A stretch of 64,000 bases of DNA, from positions 1 to 64,000 of the forward strand of contig NZ_JAUCGQ010000001.1 of assembly GCF_030362835.1 (NCBI RefSeq), written 5' to 3'. Positions within the stretch are counted from its first letter, which is position 1. Each line of letters starts with the position of its first letter. This document shows positions 8,716 to 17,224 of the stretch, one piece after another. The position numbers and the translations under genes are program-made. The notes beneath the pieces were generated by a model that was given only the letters and a program-made list of their open reading frames with translations, had not been told where the DNA came from and ran no database searches. The stretch comes from Cellulomonas alba (GTDB lineage Bacteria; Actinomycetota; Actinomycetes; Actinomycetales; Cellulomonadaceae).

Positions 8716-8775
8716 GACGCCATCCTGCCGCGGACCTCACGTCCGGCCGACCACGCGCGTCTGCACACTGTGAGG

Positions 8776-9246
8776 GTGACCGAACCGTTCGAGCGCGTGG
8801 TCGCGCGCCATGGCCCGACCGTGCTGCGCGTCTGCCGGTCCGTGCTGCGCGGCGCCGACGCCGAGGACGCGTGGTCGGAGACGTTCCTCGCCGCGCTGCG
8901 CGCCTACCCGGAGCTGCCGGCGGACGCCAACGTCGAGGCGTGGCTCGTGACGATCGCGCGTCGCAAGGCGATCGACGTCGTGCGCCGCGACGCGCGTCAC
9001 GCCGTACCGGTCGCCGAGCTGCCCGACCGGCCGGTGCCGGACGGCGCGCGGGACCTCGACCTCTGGCGGTCGCTCGGCGACCTCCCGCCGAAGCAGCGCC
9101 ACGCGGTCGCCTACCACCACCTCGCCGGGCTGCCGTACGACGAGGTCGCAGCCCTGCTCGGCGGCACCGCGGCGGCGGCACGCCGAGCCGCCGCCGACGG
9201 CATCGCCACCCTGCGCCGCACCTACCCGATCGAGGAGGAGTCATGA
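8776..9246 (+). CDS. Sigma-70-family (ECF-like) sigma factor
   Basis: 156 residues. Region 2 (FERVVARHGPTVLRVCRSVLRGADAEDAWSETFLAALR, shown here in part) includes helix AWLVTIARRKAIDVVRRDAR. Region 4 is LPPKQRHAVAYHHLAGLPYDEVAALLGG. GTG at 8776 or 8770 could start it; neither has a clear ribosome-binding site, and a leaderless transcript is possible. The stop overlaps the alkyltransferase ATG. There is no adjacent anti-sigma gene, unlike the sigma at 4817. Confidence 0.85.
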   Translation: MTEPFERVVARHGPTVLRVCRSVLRGADAEDAWSETFLAALRAYPELPADANVEAWLVTIARRKAIDVVRRDARHAVPVAELPDRPVPDGARDLDLWRSLGDLPPKQRHAVAYHHLAGLPYDEVAALLGGTAAAARRAAADGIATLRRTYPIEEES

Positions 9247-9803
9247 CGGAGCTCGCCGCCCTGCACGAGAGGCTCGTGCGATCCGCGGCCGACGAGGGGC
9301 TGCTCGACGTGGCGTACCGGACCGTGGACAGCCCGGTCGGCCCGCTGCTGCTCGCCCGCACGCCTGCCGGCCTGGTCCGCGTCGCGTTCGCCGTCCAGGA
9401 CCACGACGCCGCGCTGCAGGAGCTCTCCGACGAGGTGAGCCCGCGCGTGCTCGAGGCGCCGCGCGCGCTCGACGACGTCGCGAGCGAGCTCGACGAGTAC
9501 TTCGCGGGCCGGCGTGAGGCGTTCGACGTGCCGCTCGACCTGCGGCTGGCGCGCGGGTTCCGGCGGTCCGTCGTCGAGCACCTGCCGTCGATCGCGTACG
9601 GCCGGACGGCGAGCTACGCGCAGGTCGCCGCGCTGACGGGCAGCCCGCGGGCGGTGCGCGCGGTCGGCACGGCGTGCGCGCTCAACCCGCTGCCGGTCGT
9701 CGTGCCGTGCCACCGCGTGGTCCGCTCCGACGGCTCGCCCGGTCGGTACGCCGGGGGAGACGACGCCAAGCTCGCCCTCCTCGCGCTCGAACGGCGGGCG
9801 TAG
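9243..9803 (+). CDS. ogt: Methylated-DNA--[protein]-cysteine S-methyltransferase
   Basis: 186 residues. The C-terminal DNA-binding/alkyl-acceptor domain is clear: YGRTASYAQVAALTGSPRAVRAVG and then the active-site PCHRVV with acceptor Cys156, followed by GSPGRYAGGDDAKLALLALE. It transfers an alkyl group from O6-alkylguanine to itself in a suicide reaction. The N-terminal domain is of ordinary length. The ATG overlaps the sigma-factor stop (ATGA), so repair and sigma genes form one translationally coupled unit. Confidence 0.93.
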   Translation: MTELAALHERLVRSAADEGLLDVAYRTVDSPVGPLLLARTPAGLVRVAFAVQDHDAALQELSDEVSPRVLEAPRALDDVASELDEYFAGRREAFDVPLDLRLARGFRRSVVEHLPSIAYGRTASYAQVAALTGSPRAVRAVGTACALNPLPVVVPCHRVVRSDGSPGRYAGGDDAKLALLALERRA

Positions 9804-9812
9804 CGTCGAGGC

Positions 9813-10166
9813 ATGTGCCGGAACATCACCACGCTGCGCGGCCTCGAGCCGCCCGCCAGCCACGCCGAGATCGAGGCCGCCGCCCGCCAGTACGTGCGCA
9901 AGGTGACAGGCGTCCAGCAGCTCAGCGCGGCGACGCGCGACCCGTTCGAGGCGGCGGTCGCGGAGATCGCGGCGATCACGGCGCGGCTGCTCGACGAGCT
10001 GCCCGCGCGGCGGAACCCGCCCACCACCGTCCCGCCGCTCCGGCGCGCCGAGGTCCAGGCGCGGATCGCCGCACGCATGGCCGTGCGCGAGGAGCACGAG
10101 CGGGCGCACGAGCTCGGGCTGGCGCACACGCACGACGCCGACGGGGCGATGCGCGTCGGGCACTGA
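9813..10166 (+). CDS. DUF2277 family protein
   Basis: 117 residues beginning MCRNITTLRGLEPPAS, the family signature, including the invariant MCRNI N-terminus. The rest is helical (VRKVTGVQQLSAATRDPFEAAVAEI), followed by a charged tail specific to this protein. The family is small, cytoplasmic and uncharacterised. It starts 9 bp after the alkyltransferase stop and is probably co-transcribed with it. Confidence 0.85.
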   Translation: MCRNITTLRGLEPPASHAEIEAAARQYVRKVTGVQQLSAATRDPFEAAVAEIAAITARLLDELPARRNPPTTVPPLRRAEVQARIAARMAVREEHERAHELGLAHTHDADGAMRVGH

Positions 10167-10439
10167 CGGGCTGAGGCCGGGCTGGTGACGTGACGACGCC
10201 GAACCGGCGTCCGCCGACGGCACCTCGGTACCCACCTCAGGCGCGTGCAGCACCGGCTCGGCGGCCCGGTTGGGCAGGCCTGGCACGAGGCGGGCGCTGG
10301 CGAACCCTGGCGGGGGCCTGCGTGGGCGCGGCCGCCCGAGACCTGTGCCGCTGTTGACGGCGGCCACGAGCCGCCCACAGGTACATGACTGTGGATACGT
10401 TTCTGCAGGTCAGGCCTGGTTATCTCGCCCGGGATCGCG

Positions 10440-10445
10440 TAGAAT
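10440..10445 (+). promoter_or_regulatory. Candidate -10 element of the HNH gene
   Basis: TAGAAT lies 8 bp before the ATG at 10453. The 5' untranslated region would therefore be very short or absent. No good -35 hexamer at 17-bp spacing is evident, so support is modest. The rest of the gap (10167-10439) shows no gene. Confidence 0.35.
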
Positions 10446-10452
10446 CGCACGT

Positions 10453-11898
10453 ATGTACGAATCCGCGCCGCGTGACCCATGTGGGGTGGTGCGGCGTGCG
10501 CTGGACGCGGTCTCGCTGTCCGACGACGAGCTGGTGCGGATCCTCACCGAGGTGGAGTCCCTGGCCCGGTTCGTCGACGCGGCAGGCGTTCGCCTGGCGG
10601 CCGAGGTGGCGCACCGGTCGCGTCGCGAGCTCGGGGGTGAGCGGCTGTCAGCCCGAAGGGGCTGCCGGAACGGCGCCGAACTCGTGCAGCGGGCGACGGG
10701 AGTGTCCGGCGCGAGCGCGGGCCGTCGTATCCGGCTCGGGCTCGCGACTCGAGCCGACGTCGGGCTCGCCGGCGGCGAGATCCCCGCGCGGTTCCCGGCG
10801 GTGGCCGAGTCACTTGCCGCAGGCGATCTCGGTGTCGAGGCGGCGCAGGCGATCGTGACGACGCTCGAGCCGACGCTGGGGGTCGCAGACCCGTCGCACG
10901 CCGCGGCGGCCGAGGCCGATCTCGTCGCTGCGGCGACGGAGACGTGGACCGACGAGCCGGAGCATCGTGCAGATGGGGCAATCGGCGGCGCGGCGCCGCC
11001 GGTGATCGACGCGGACACGGTGCGCGTGCAGGCCAAGGTGTGGGCGGAGTACCTCGATCCCGACGGGAGTGCGCCTGACGAGCGCGACGAGGAGCGGCGG
11101 TTCATGGCGCTCCACCGGCCGCGGCGCGGTCTGGTGCCCGTCACGGGTCTGCTCCTGCCGCAGGTCGCGGCGATGCTCCGGACGTACGCCGACGCGTGGA
11201 CCAGCCCGCGCACCGAGCCCGTGCCGGACCCGACGAGAGCTCCAGGTGACTGTGTGCCGGATGACGCCGCCGACGGCGACGGTGCGCCGGCCGAGACGCG
11301 CAGTCGCGCACAGGTGATGCACGACGTGCTGGCGACCGCGCTCAACGTGGCGGCGCGCGTCGTCGACGCGCCCTCCGTGGCGGGCAACGCTCCCACGCTC
11401 GTCGTGGTCGCACGCGAGTCCGACCTCGTGAGCGGTGAGGGCGCGGCGCAGACCGACGACGGCACGGCCCTGAGCATCACGGCCGCACGCCACGTCGGCT
11501 GCGCCGGAGCCGTCCAGCGAGTGGGGATCGACGCTGCGGGGCGCATCGTCGGGCTGTGGTCCTCCGAGCGGTGCTTCACCGGCGCCCAGCGCCGGGCGAT
11601 CGCACTGCGTGACGGTGGCTGCGTCATCCCGGGCTGCCACGTGTCGGCGGCCTGGTGCGAGGTCCACCACGTCGTCCCGCACGCGGACGACCCGGACGGA
11701 ACGACGACCGACAACGGGACCTTGTTGTGCTGGCACCATCACCGCACGCTCGAGACGTCCGGCTGGGCCATCCGCATGGTCGACGGCCTCCCGTGGATCA
11801 AGGCTCCGGGGTGGCTCGACCGCGCGGGTCGCTGGCGACCATCCAGGCCGGGCGGCCCAACGGCGGCTGGACAGTCCCGCGTGCGGCGACAGAGGTAA
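10453..11898 (+). CDS. DUF222/HNH endonuclease-domain protein (13E12-repeat type)
   Basis: 481 residues. The N-terminal DUF222 region (SDDELVRILTEVESLARFVDAAGVRLAAEVAHRS, shown in part) covers about residues 20-330. The C-terminal HNH domain has CVIPGCHVSAAWCEVHHV with His405-His406 and a closing CWHHHRTLE. The family is abundant and multicopy in actinobacteria, related to the 13E12 repeat proteins, and is often thought to behave like a mobile or homing-type gene. Activity is unproven. The ATG at 10453 is preferred over the longer upstream open frame because residues from there on match the family. Confidence 0.88.
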   Translation: MYESAPRDPCGVVRRALDAVSLSDDELVRILTEVESLARFVDAAGVRLAAEVAHRSRRELGGERLSARRGCRNGAELVQRATGVSGASAGRRIRLGLATRADVGLAGGEIPARFPAVAESLAAGDLGVEAAQAIVTTLEPTLGVADPSHAAAAEADLVAAATETWTDEPEHRADGAIGGAAPPVIDADTVRVQAKVWAEYLDPDGSAPDERDEERRFMALHRPRRGLVPVTGLLLPQVAAMLRTYADAWTSPRTEPVPDPTRAPGDCVPDDAADGDGAPAETRSRAQVMHDVLATALNVAARVVDAPSVAGNAPTLVVVARESDLVSGEGAAQTDDGTALSITAARHVGCAGAVQRVGIDAAGRIVGLWSSERCFTGAQRRAIALRDGGCVIPGCHVSAAWCEVHHVVPHADDPDGTTTDNGTLLCWHHHRTLETSGWAIRMVDGLPWIKAPGWLDRAGRWRPSRPGGPTAAGQSRVRRQR

Positions 11899-11984
11899 GC
11901 CGAGACCTCACCACGGGAGGCCTGAGCCGCGCCGCGAGCAGCACGCGTAGGTCGCGGCGCGCCGACTCCGTCGCTGTCCCTGCC

Positions 11985-12251
11985 TCAGGCGTGCTCGGCG
12001 AGCGGCCAGCCGACGAGCCGCGGGATGCCCTCGGGTGCCACCGCGGCGAGCGCGAGGAATCGCGCCTCCGCGCGGTGCAGCCGGATGTGCTCGTCGAGCG
12101 ACCAGGTCGGACCGTTGGTCAGGCGCATGCCGCACGCGCACTCGATCGTCACGGAGCCGTCGGCAGCTTGCTCGACGAAGCCGACCGTCGTGTGCTCGGT
12201 CGCCGCCTGGACCTTCGCCCGGCGCATCCCGGCACTGACGGCGTCGCTCAC
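11985..12251 (-). CDS. Small protein with Cys pair, coupled to mqo
   Basis: 88 residues (VSDAVSAGMRRAKVQAATEHTTVGFVEQ, shown in part) with a CACGM motif and a conserved-looking segment WSLDEHIRLHRAEARF. The GTG at 12251 overlaps the mqo stop (GTGA), arguing for translational coupling. The two Cys and nearby His could bind metal, but too few ligands are visible to say so. Not recognised; function unknown. Confidence 0.6.
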   Translation of the reverse strand: MSDAVSAGMRRAKVQAATEHTTVGFVEQAADGSVTIECACGMRLTNGPTWSLDEHIRLHRAEARFLALAAVAPEGIPRLVGWPLAEHA

Positions 12252-13732
12252 CCCTCGGAGTGTACGGACTCGTCGTCCACGAGCTGGTCGAGCTCGAACG
12301 ACTCGTCCCACGCGCCGCCGCCGAGGCTCGGCATCATCCGCTGCAGGGCCGGGCGCCACGAGTCGGCGCGGTCGGGGAAGCAGCGGTCGAGCAGGTCGAG
12401 CATCGTGGCGACCGCCGTCGAGGCGCCGGGGGAGGCGCCCAGCAGGCCCGCGATCGAGCCGTCGGCCGACGTCACGAGCTCGGTGCCGAACTCGAGCACG
12501 CCGCCCTTGACGGCGTCCTTCTTGATGACCTGCACGCGCTGGCCTGCGGTGATGAGCTCCCAGTCCTTGGGATGCGCCGTGGGCATGAACGCCCGGAGCG
12601 TGCGCAGCCGGTCGGTCTCGGTCGCGGTGACCTCGCCGATCAGGTACTTGAGCAGGTCGAGGTTGCGCGCGCCGACCTGCAGCATCGGCACGACGTTGCC
12701 CGGCCGGATCGACGTGACGAGGTCGAGCCACGAGCCGTGCTTCAGGAACTTCATCGACCAGCCGGCGTACGGGCCGAACAGCAGGGCCGTCTTGCCCTCG
12801 ACCACGCGGGTGTCGAGGTGCGGCACCGACATGGGCGGCGCGCCGATGTCGGCCTTGCCGTAGACCTTCGCCTGGTGCTGGGCGACGAGCGTCGGGTCGG
12901 TCGTGCGCAGGAACTGCCCGCTGATGGGGAAGCCCGCGTAGCCGCGCGCCTCGCGGATGCCGGACTTCTGCAGCAGCGGCAGCGCGCCGCCGCCGGCGCC
13001 GACGAACACGAAGCGCGCCGTCACCGTGCGCGGCTTGCGCCGTCCGTTCCAGCGCCGGTCGCGGACCGTCACGCGCCAGGTGCCGTCCTTGCGCTGGTGG
13101 AGACGGGTGATCTCGCTCTCGAGGTGCACGCGGGTGCCACGACGCTCGGCGTCCGCCACCAGCGAGCGGGTCAGGGCGCCGAAGTCGACGTCGGTGCCGG
13201 CGGCCGCACGCGTGGCGGCGATCGGCTCGGACGGGTCGCGGTCGGCCACGAGCAGCGGCGCCCACTGCGCGATCTGCGTGGGGTCGGTGCTGAACTCGAG
13301 GTCCGAGAAGAGGGGGTGGCGGCGCAGCGTCTCGTAGCGGCGGCGCAGGTAGTCCGCGTTGGCCTCGCCGCGCACGAACGTCAGGTGCGGGGTGTTCGTC
13401 AGGAAGCCGGTGCCCTCCGGCAGCCGGTTCGCCGCCGCGAGGTAGTGCCAGAGCTCGCGCGAGAGCTCGAACTGCTCGTTGATCGTGACGGCCTTGGCGA
13501 TGTCGATCGTGCCGTCGGGCTTCTCCGGCGTGTAGTTCAGCTCGCAGAGGGCCGCGTGGCCGGTGCCCGCGTTGTTCCACGGGTTCGAGCTCTCCTCGGC
13601 GAGCGCGCCCCGGCGCTCGTGCAGCTCGATCGTCCAGCTCGGCTCGAGGGTCGTGAGGAGCGCCGCGAGCGTGGCGCTCATGATCCCGCCACCTACGAGG
13701 AGTACGTCGACGTCTGCGTTCCGATCCAGCAC
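12248..13732 (-). CDS. mqo: Malate:quinone oxidoreductase
   Basis: 494 residues, the usual Mqo length. FAD-binding Rossmann motif VDVLLVGGGIMSATLAALL is at residues 8-26. The Mqo-specific segments ERRGALAEESSNPWNNAGTGHAALCELNYTP (shown in part) and FVFVGAGGGALPLLQKSGI are present, with the usual C-terminal SPGASTA. It oxidises malate to oxaloacetate at the membrane and reduces quinone, a membrane-associated alternative to soluble malate dehydrogenase. The ATG at 13732 is the natural family start. A small gene overlaps its stop. Confidence 0.95.
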   Translation of the reverse strand: MLDRNADVDVLLVGGGIMSATLAALLTTLEPSWTIELHERRGALAEESSNPWNNAGTGHAALCELNYTPEKPDGTIDIAKAVTINEQFELSRELWHYLAAANRLPEGTGFLTNTPHLTFVRGEANADYLRRRYETLRRHPLFSDLEFSTDPTQIAQWAPLLVADRDPSEPIAATRAAAGTDVDFGALTRSLVADAERRGTRVHLESEITRLHQRKDGTWRVTVRDRRWNGRRKPRTVTARFVFVGAGGGALPLLQKSGIREARGYAGFPISGQFLRTTDPTLVAQHQAKVYGKADIGAPPMSVPHLDTRVVEGKTALLFGPYAGWSMKFLKHGSWLDLVTSIRPGNVVPMLQVGARNLDLLKYLIGEVTATETDRLRTLRAFMPTAHPKDWELITAGQRVQVIKKDAVKGGVLEFGTELVTSADGSIAGLLGASPGASTAVATMLDLLDRCFPDRADSWRPALQRMMPSLGGGAWDESFELDQLVDDESVHSEG

Positions 13733-13800
13733 GTTTCGATCGTAAGTTGACGTCGAGAATCTTCACGACGAGGGATCTGTGATCCTCGTCACGAAGTCAT

Positions 13801-13839
13801 GGGATGGGTGGGCGCGCGCCTCGCACGCCCACCCATCCC
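13801..13839 (-). terminator. Intrinsic terminator of the GH74 gene
   Basis: 14-bp perfect inverted repeat, GGGATGGGTGGGCG at 13801-13814 and its complement at 13826-13839, with an 11-nt loop. It lies 34 bp past the GH74 stop and before the mqo start. It probably insulates mqo from the cellulolytic gene. Confidence 0.7.
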
Positions 13840-13873
13840 CACTCTCGCAGCCCTCAGCGGGCGCCGAGCTTCG

Positions 13874-16678
13874 TCACGAGCAGGTCGTGCCGTTGAGCGC
13901 GAACGACGCCGGCCGCGGGTTCGAGCCGGTGTGCGAGCCGTTGAACCCGATGTCGACCGAGCCGCCCGGCGCGATGGTGCCGTTCCACGCCGCGGCCGTC
14001 GCCGTCACGGCCGAGCCCGTCTGGCTGAACGTCGCCGACCAGCCGTTCGTCACCGTCTGGCCCGCGGTGAACGCGAACGTCAGCCTCCAGCCGTTGATCG
14101 CCGAGGCTCCCGTGTTCGCGATGTGCACCGACGCCGTGAAGCCGCTGTTCCAGTCGGACGTCGAGTACGTGACCTTGCACGTGCCGCCGGTCGTCGGCGT
14201 CGGGGTCGGCGTCGGCGTCACGGTGGGCGTCACGGTGGGCGTCGGGGTCGTTGTCGGGGTGGGGGTCGTGCTCGGCGTGTACGTGGGCGTCGTCGACGGC
14301 GTCGTGGTCGGCGTCGGGTCGCTGCCCGTGAGGTTGCCGACGACGATGCCGCGTCCGTTCGTGCCGAGGTAGACACGGCCGTAGACGTCGGGGTCGCCCG
14401 TGATCACGTCGCCCGCGTTGCCGTACCGGTGCTGGTCGTCGTTGATGCGGACCCACGTCGCGCCCCCGTCCGTCGACCGGTACACGCCCGCCACGCCGCC
14501 GATCTTGGCCATCGTGTAGATGGCGGGGTAGGACGCGCCGGGCGCCGCCTTGCCGAAGCCGACGCTCTTCGCCGCCGTGATCGCGCCGACCTTGCTCCAG
14601 GTCCGGCCGGCGTCGGTCGAGCGCCACACGCCCGGCGTGCCCTTCTCGTCGCTGCCCGCGAACCAGACGTCGCCCTGGTGGCCGGGGACAGGCGCGAGCC
14701 GGCCGGTCTTCGACAGGACCGCGCTCGACGCCGTGAACGTCACGCCGCCGTCGGTCGACGCGTAGGCCGTGCCGTTCGAGAACGCGTAGAACGTCTTCGG
14801 GTCGACACGGTCGGCCCGCACGCTCGCGCCGACGGGCACCCCGGTGGACCTCGTCCAGCTCGAACCCAGCGTGGTCGAGACGTACACGCCCGCGCCGTCC
14901 GGGCTCCAGACGATGCGCCCGCCGTCCGCGCCCACCGCAACCGTGCCCCCGCCGGTCACGCCGGGCGGCTCCTGGCCGGCCCACCACGAGCTGCCGCCCG
15001 ACGTCGAGACGCCGATGTGCGCGACGCCCGTGTCACCGTTGCCGACGCGCACGACGGTCGAGGGCGACTTCTCGGCGAAGTCGACCGACGTGGTGGACGT
15101 GAAGATCGGCGCGCTCCAGTACGTCGACGGGACCTTGGTGATGTCGCTGTGCACGAACCCGCCGATGTCGCCGAGCGCCGAGATCAGCTCGGTCGCGCCC
15201 GGGGGCGCCGCGAGGTCGAGCACCGCGGTCTCCTCGATGCCCCGCGCCTTGACGGAGATGTCGACCTTGCCGCCGGTGTCCCACGCCGTGAGGTTGCTGC
15301 CGCCGTAGACGGTCGCGCCCGTGCCGTACAGGAAGCTGTTCGAGTCGAACGGGTCGATCTCGAACGACTCCGTCATCCAGCCGAGCTTCGGGCTCGGCAC
15401 CGGGTCCTGCGGCTGCGTGCCGAACGTCAGCCACGGCGCCGCCGAGATGTCCTGGGTGTACCGCAGCGTGCGCGACGGGTACCCGTCGAAGTCCCAGATC
15501 CGGGTCCACGTCCTCCCGCGGTCCGTCGACCGGAAGAAGATCGCGTCCGGCCACCACGAGACCTGCGTCGCGACCATGATCGTGTCCGGGTGCTGCCGGT
15601 CGATCGTCAGGCCGCTGTACCCGAAGTAGTCGTCGCTGCTCGAGGCGGCCACGGGGGAGATGTCCGTCCAGGCGCCGGTCGCCTGGTCGAGCCGCAGCAC
15701 CTGGCCCTTGGCGCCGTCGTAGGGGCCGCCGGTGTCACTCGTCGCGACGTACAGCTGCTTGCCGGCGGCGTCGAACACGCCCTTGTGCGGCAGGTAGCCC
15801 GTCGGCGTGCCGCCGACCTCCTGCCAGGTCGCGCCGGCGTCGGTCGACCGGTACACGGGGTGGTTCTTGTCCGCGACGCCGACGTAGACCGTCCTCGACG
15901 GCGAGCCCTTCGTGCCGCTCGTCGGGTCGAACGCCTCCCACAGCACTCCCTGGTTCCCCGCCAGGTAGCCGCTCGCGTCGGACGGGTCCTGCACGTAGGT
16001 GCCGGCGTTCGGGAACGACGCCACCTTGGACCACGTGACACCCGAGTCGGTGCTGCGCCACAGGCCGTTGCCGCCCTCGGTGCCGAGGTAGAGGACGCGG
16101 TCGTCGTTGGGGTCGATCTGCAGGCGCTCGCCCTGGCCGCGGCCCGGCATGTTGCCGCCGACCTTGAACGGCAGGTCGGACTTCTGCCAGGTCGCGCCGC
16201 GGTCGCTCGATCGCAGGATCGCGCCGTTGTTCGGGTCCCAGCTGTTCGTGTACATGCCGACGGCGGCGAACACCTTGTTCGGGTTGATCGCGTCGGCCGC
16301 GAGGCTGAGCACCCCGAGGTGGCCCCAGTCGTCCCAGCCGACGCTGTCGAGCAGAGGCGTCCACGTCTTGCTGCTCTGGTCGAACCGGTACGCACCGCCG
16401 ATGTCGGTGCGCGCGTAGACGAGGCCCTGCTCGCCCTGGTTGTACACGATGCCCGGCACGAACCCGCCGCCGACCACCTGGACGTTGCCCCAGGTGTATC
16501 CGGTGCCGGTGGTCGCCGCCTGCGACGCGGTCGACGCGAGGACCGCGCCGGCGGCGAGCAGGGCACCGGCCGCGAGCGCAGCCGCGCCGCGCGCTGCGCC
16601 GGCCCGCCGACGCGTCGCTGCGGGCGCCGACCCGCGATGGCGTGGGCCGCTCGTGGCCCGGGACGTGGGGAGGCGCAT
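13874..16678 (-). CDS. Secreted GH74 xyloglucanase with C-terminal CBM2
   Basis: 934 residues. An Arg-rich Sec/Tat-like signal ends near SQAATTG. The GH74 catalytic part (about 50-780) is two seven-bladed propellers built of Asp-box/BNR-like units (YRSTDAGATW, LRSSDRGATWQK, WRSTDAGRTWSKV, FRSTDRGRTWTRI). A Thr/Pro linker (about 785-830) precedes a family 2 carbohydrate-binding module (CKVTYSTSDWNSGFTA to GTTCS) with a terminal Cys pair. It hydrolyses xyloglucan backbones outside the cell. The ATG at 16678 follows GAAGGAGCAACCG. Two LacI-type operators lie upstream and a terminator follows. Confidence 0.95.
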   Translation of the reverse strand: MRLPTSRATSGPRHRGSAPAATRRRAGAARGAAALAAGALLAAGAVLASTASQAATTGTGYTWGNVQVVGGGFVPGIVYNQGEQGLVYARTDIGGAYRFDQSSKTWTPLLDSVGWDDWGHLGVLSLAADAINPNKVFAAVGMYTNSWDPNNGAILRSSDRGATWQKSDLPFKVGGNMPGRGQGERLQIDPNDDRVLYLGTEGGNGLWRSTDSGVTWSKVASFPNAGTYVQDPSDASGYLAGNQGVLWEAFDPTSGTKGSPSRTVYVGVADKNHPVYRSTDAGATWQEVGGTPTGYLPHKGVFDAAGKQLYVATSDTGGPYDGAKGQVLRLDQATGAWTDISPVAASSSDDYFGYSGLTIDRQHPDTIMVATQVSWWPDAIFFRSTDRGRTWTRIWDFDGYPSRTLRYTQDISAAPWLTFGTQPQDPVPSPKLGWMTESFEIDPFDSNSFLYGTGATVYGGSNLTAWDTGGKVDISVKARGIEETAVLDLAAPPGATELISALGDIGGFVHSDITKVPSTYWSAPIFTSTTSVDFAEKSPSTVVRVGNGDTGVAHIGVSTSGGSSWWAGQEPPGVTGGGTVAVGADGGRIVWSPDGAGVYVSTTLGSSWTRSTGVPVGASVRADRVDPKTFYAFSNGTAYASTDGGVTFTASSAVLSKTGRLAPVPGHQGDVWFAGSDEKGTPGVWRSTDAGRTWSKVGAITAAKSVGFGKAAPGASYPAIYTMAKIGGVAGVYRSTDGGATWVRINDDQHRYGNAGDVITGDPDVYGRVYLGTNGRGIVVGNLTGSDPTPTTTPSTTPTYTPSTTPTPTTTPTPTVTPTVTPTPTPTPTTGGTCKVTYSTSDWNSGFTASVHIANTGASAINGWRLTFAFTAGQTVTNGWSATFSQTGSAVTATAAAWNGTIAPGGSVDIGFNGSHTGSNPRPASFALNGTTCS

Positions 16679-16770
16679 CGGTTGCTCCTTCGGTCGAGGC
16701 GATGACCACGACCTCGGTGGCGCGGCCCGACGCGTCCGGCGGCGGCCGGCTCGCGGTCGGCGCGAAAGTA

Positions 16771-16784
16771 TCGAAGCGCTTCAA
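16771..16784. promoter_or_regulatory. LacI-type operator 1 upstream of GH74
   Basis: TCGAAGCGCTTCAA is a near-perfect palindrome with the central CG characteristic of LacI-family operators. It is 93 bp upstream of the GH74 start. The core GAAGCGCTTC differs from the CelR core of related cellulose degraders (GGGAGCGCTCCC) mainly in the outer bases. Confidence 0.65.
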
Positions 16785-16798
16785 ACGGGGTGGAGGCG

Positions 16799-16812
16799 TC
16801 GAAGCGTTTCGC
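16799..16812. promoter_or_regulatory. LacI-type operator 2 upstream of GH74
   Basis: TCGAAGCGTTTCGC is a second copy of the same motif, 28 bp (centre to centre) from operator 1. Two phased copies fit repression by a LacI-family dimer or tetramer. Confidence 0.55.
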
Positions 16813-16917
16813 CGATGCGGTGGACGGCCGGGGGGAACCGCGACCGGACTCATGAACGGTGTGTAAATCCGGCCGGTCGCGGGTGCCGTGCGCGCCGCGG
16901 CGGGGTAGAACCGTGGC

Positions 16918-17124
16918 ATGACCCGCCACCGCGACCTCACCTCCGATCCCGCCGCCGAGCACCTCGCCGATCCGGTCACCCCGGAGGCGGAGCTCGCCGC
17001 GGCAGACGCCCGATCAGGCGGCGACCCCGCCCGTGCGCCGCGCTCGCTCCTCGGCGTCGAGCTCGAGCCCGACGACGAGGCGATCGCCAGCCGCGACGAC
17101 TGGGACGACCCCGCGCGGCTCTGA
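16918..17124 (+). CDS. Small acidic hypothetical protein
   Basis: 68 residues, Asp/Glu/Ala-rich (LTSDPAAEHLADPVTPEAEL, LEPDDEAIASRDDWDD), no hydrophobic segment. The ATG lies 60 bp from a GC-rich stretch of the GH74 upstream region and is read divergently from GH74. Low complexity makes the call tentative, though codon bias matches its neighbours. Function unknown. Confidence 0.5.
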   Translation: MTRHRDLTSDPAAEHLADPVTPEAELAAADARSGGDPARAPRSLLGVELEPDDEAIASRDDWDDPARL

Positions 17125-17224
17125 GCCGGCCGGCGCCGCGACCCAGCCCGGCCGCGAGGGAGAGCGCGTGGTGGCACCGCGGCGCGACAGCGGGCGTCGG
17201 CGCCCCTGACGAACGCAGCGCCCG

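Noticed and set aside
8780-8795. LexA/SOS-like box (GAAC..TTCG) upstream of the sigma-ogt pair
   Set aside because: The spacing between the half-sites is 2 bp instead of 4, and it lies within the sigma coding sequence.
13799-16705. A 968-codon plus-strand frame over the GH74 gene
   Set aside because: The minus-strand GH74 has signal peptide, Asp boxes and CBM2; the other frame has only repetitive Arg/Val-rich sequence.
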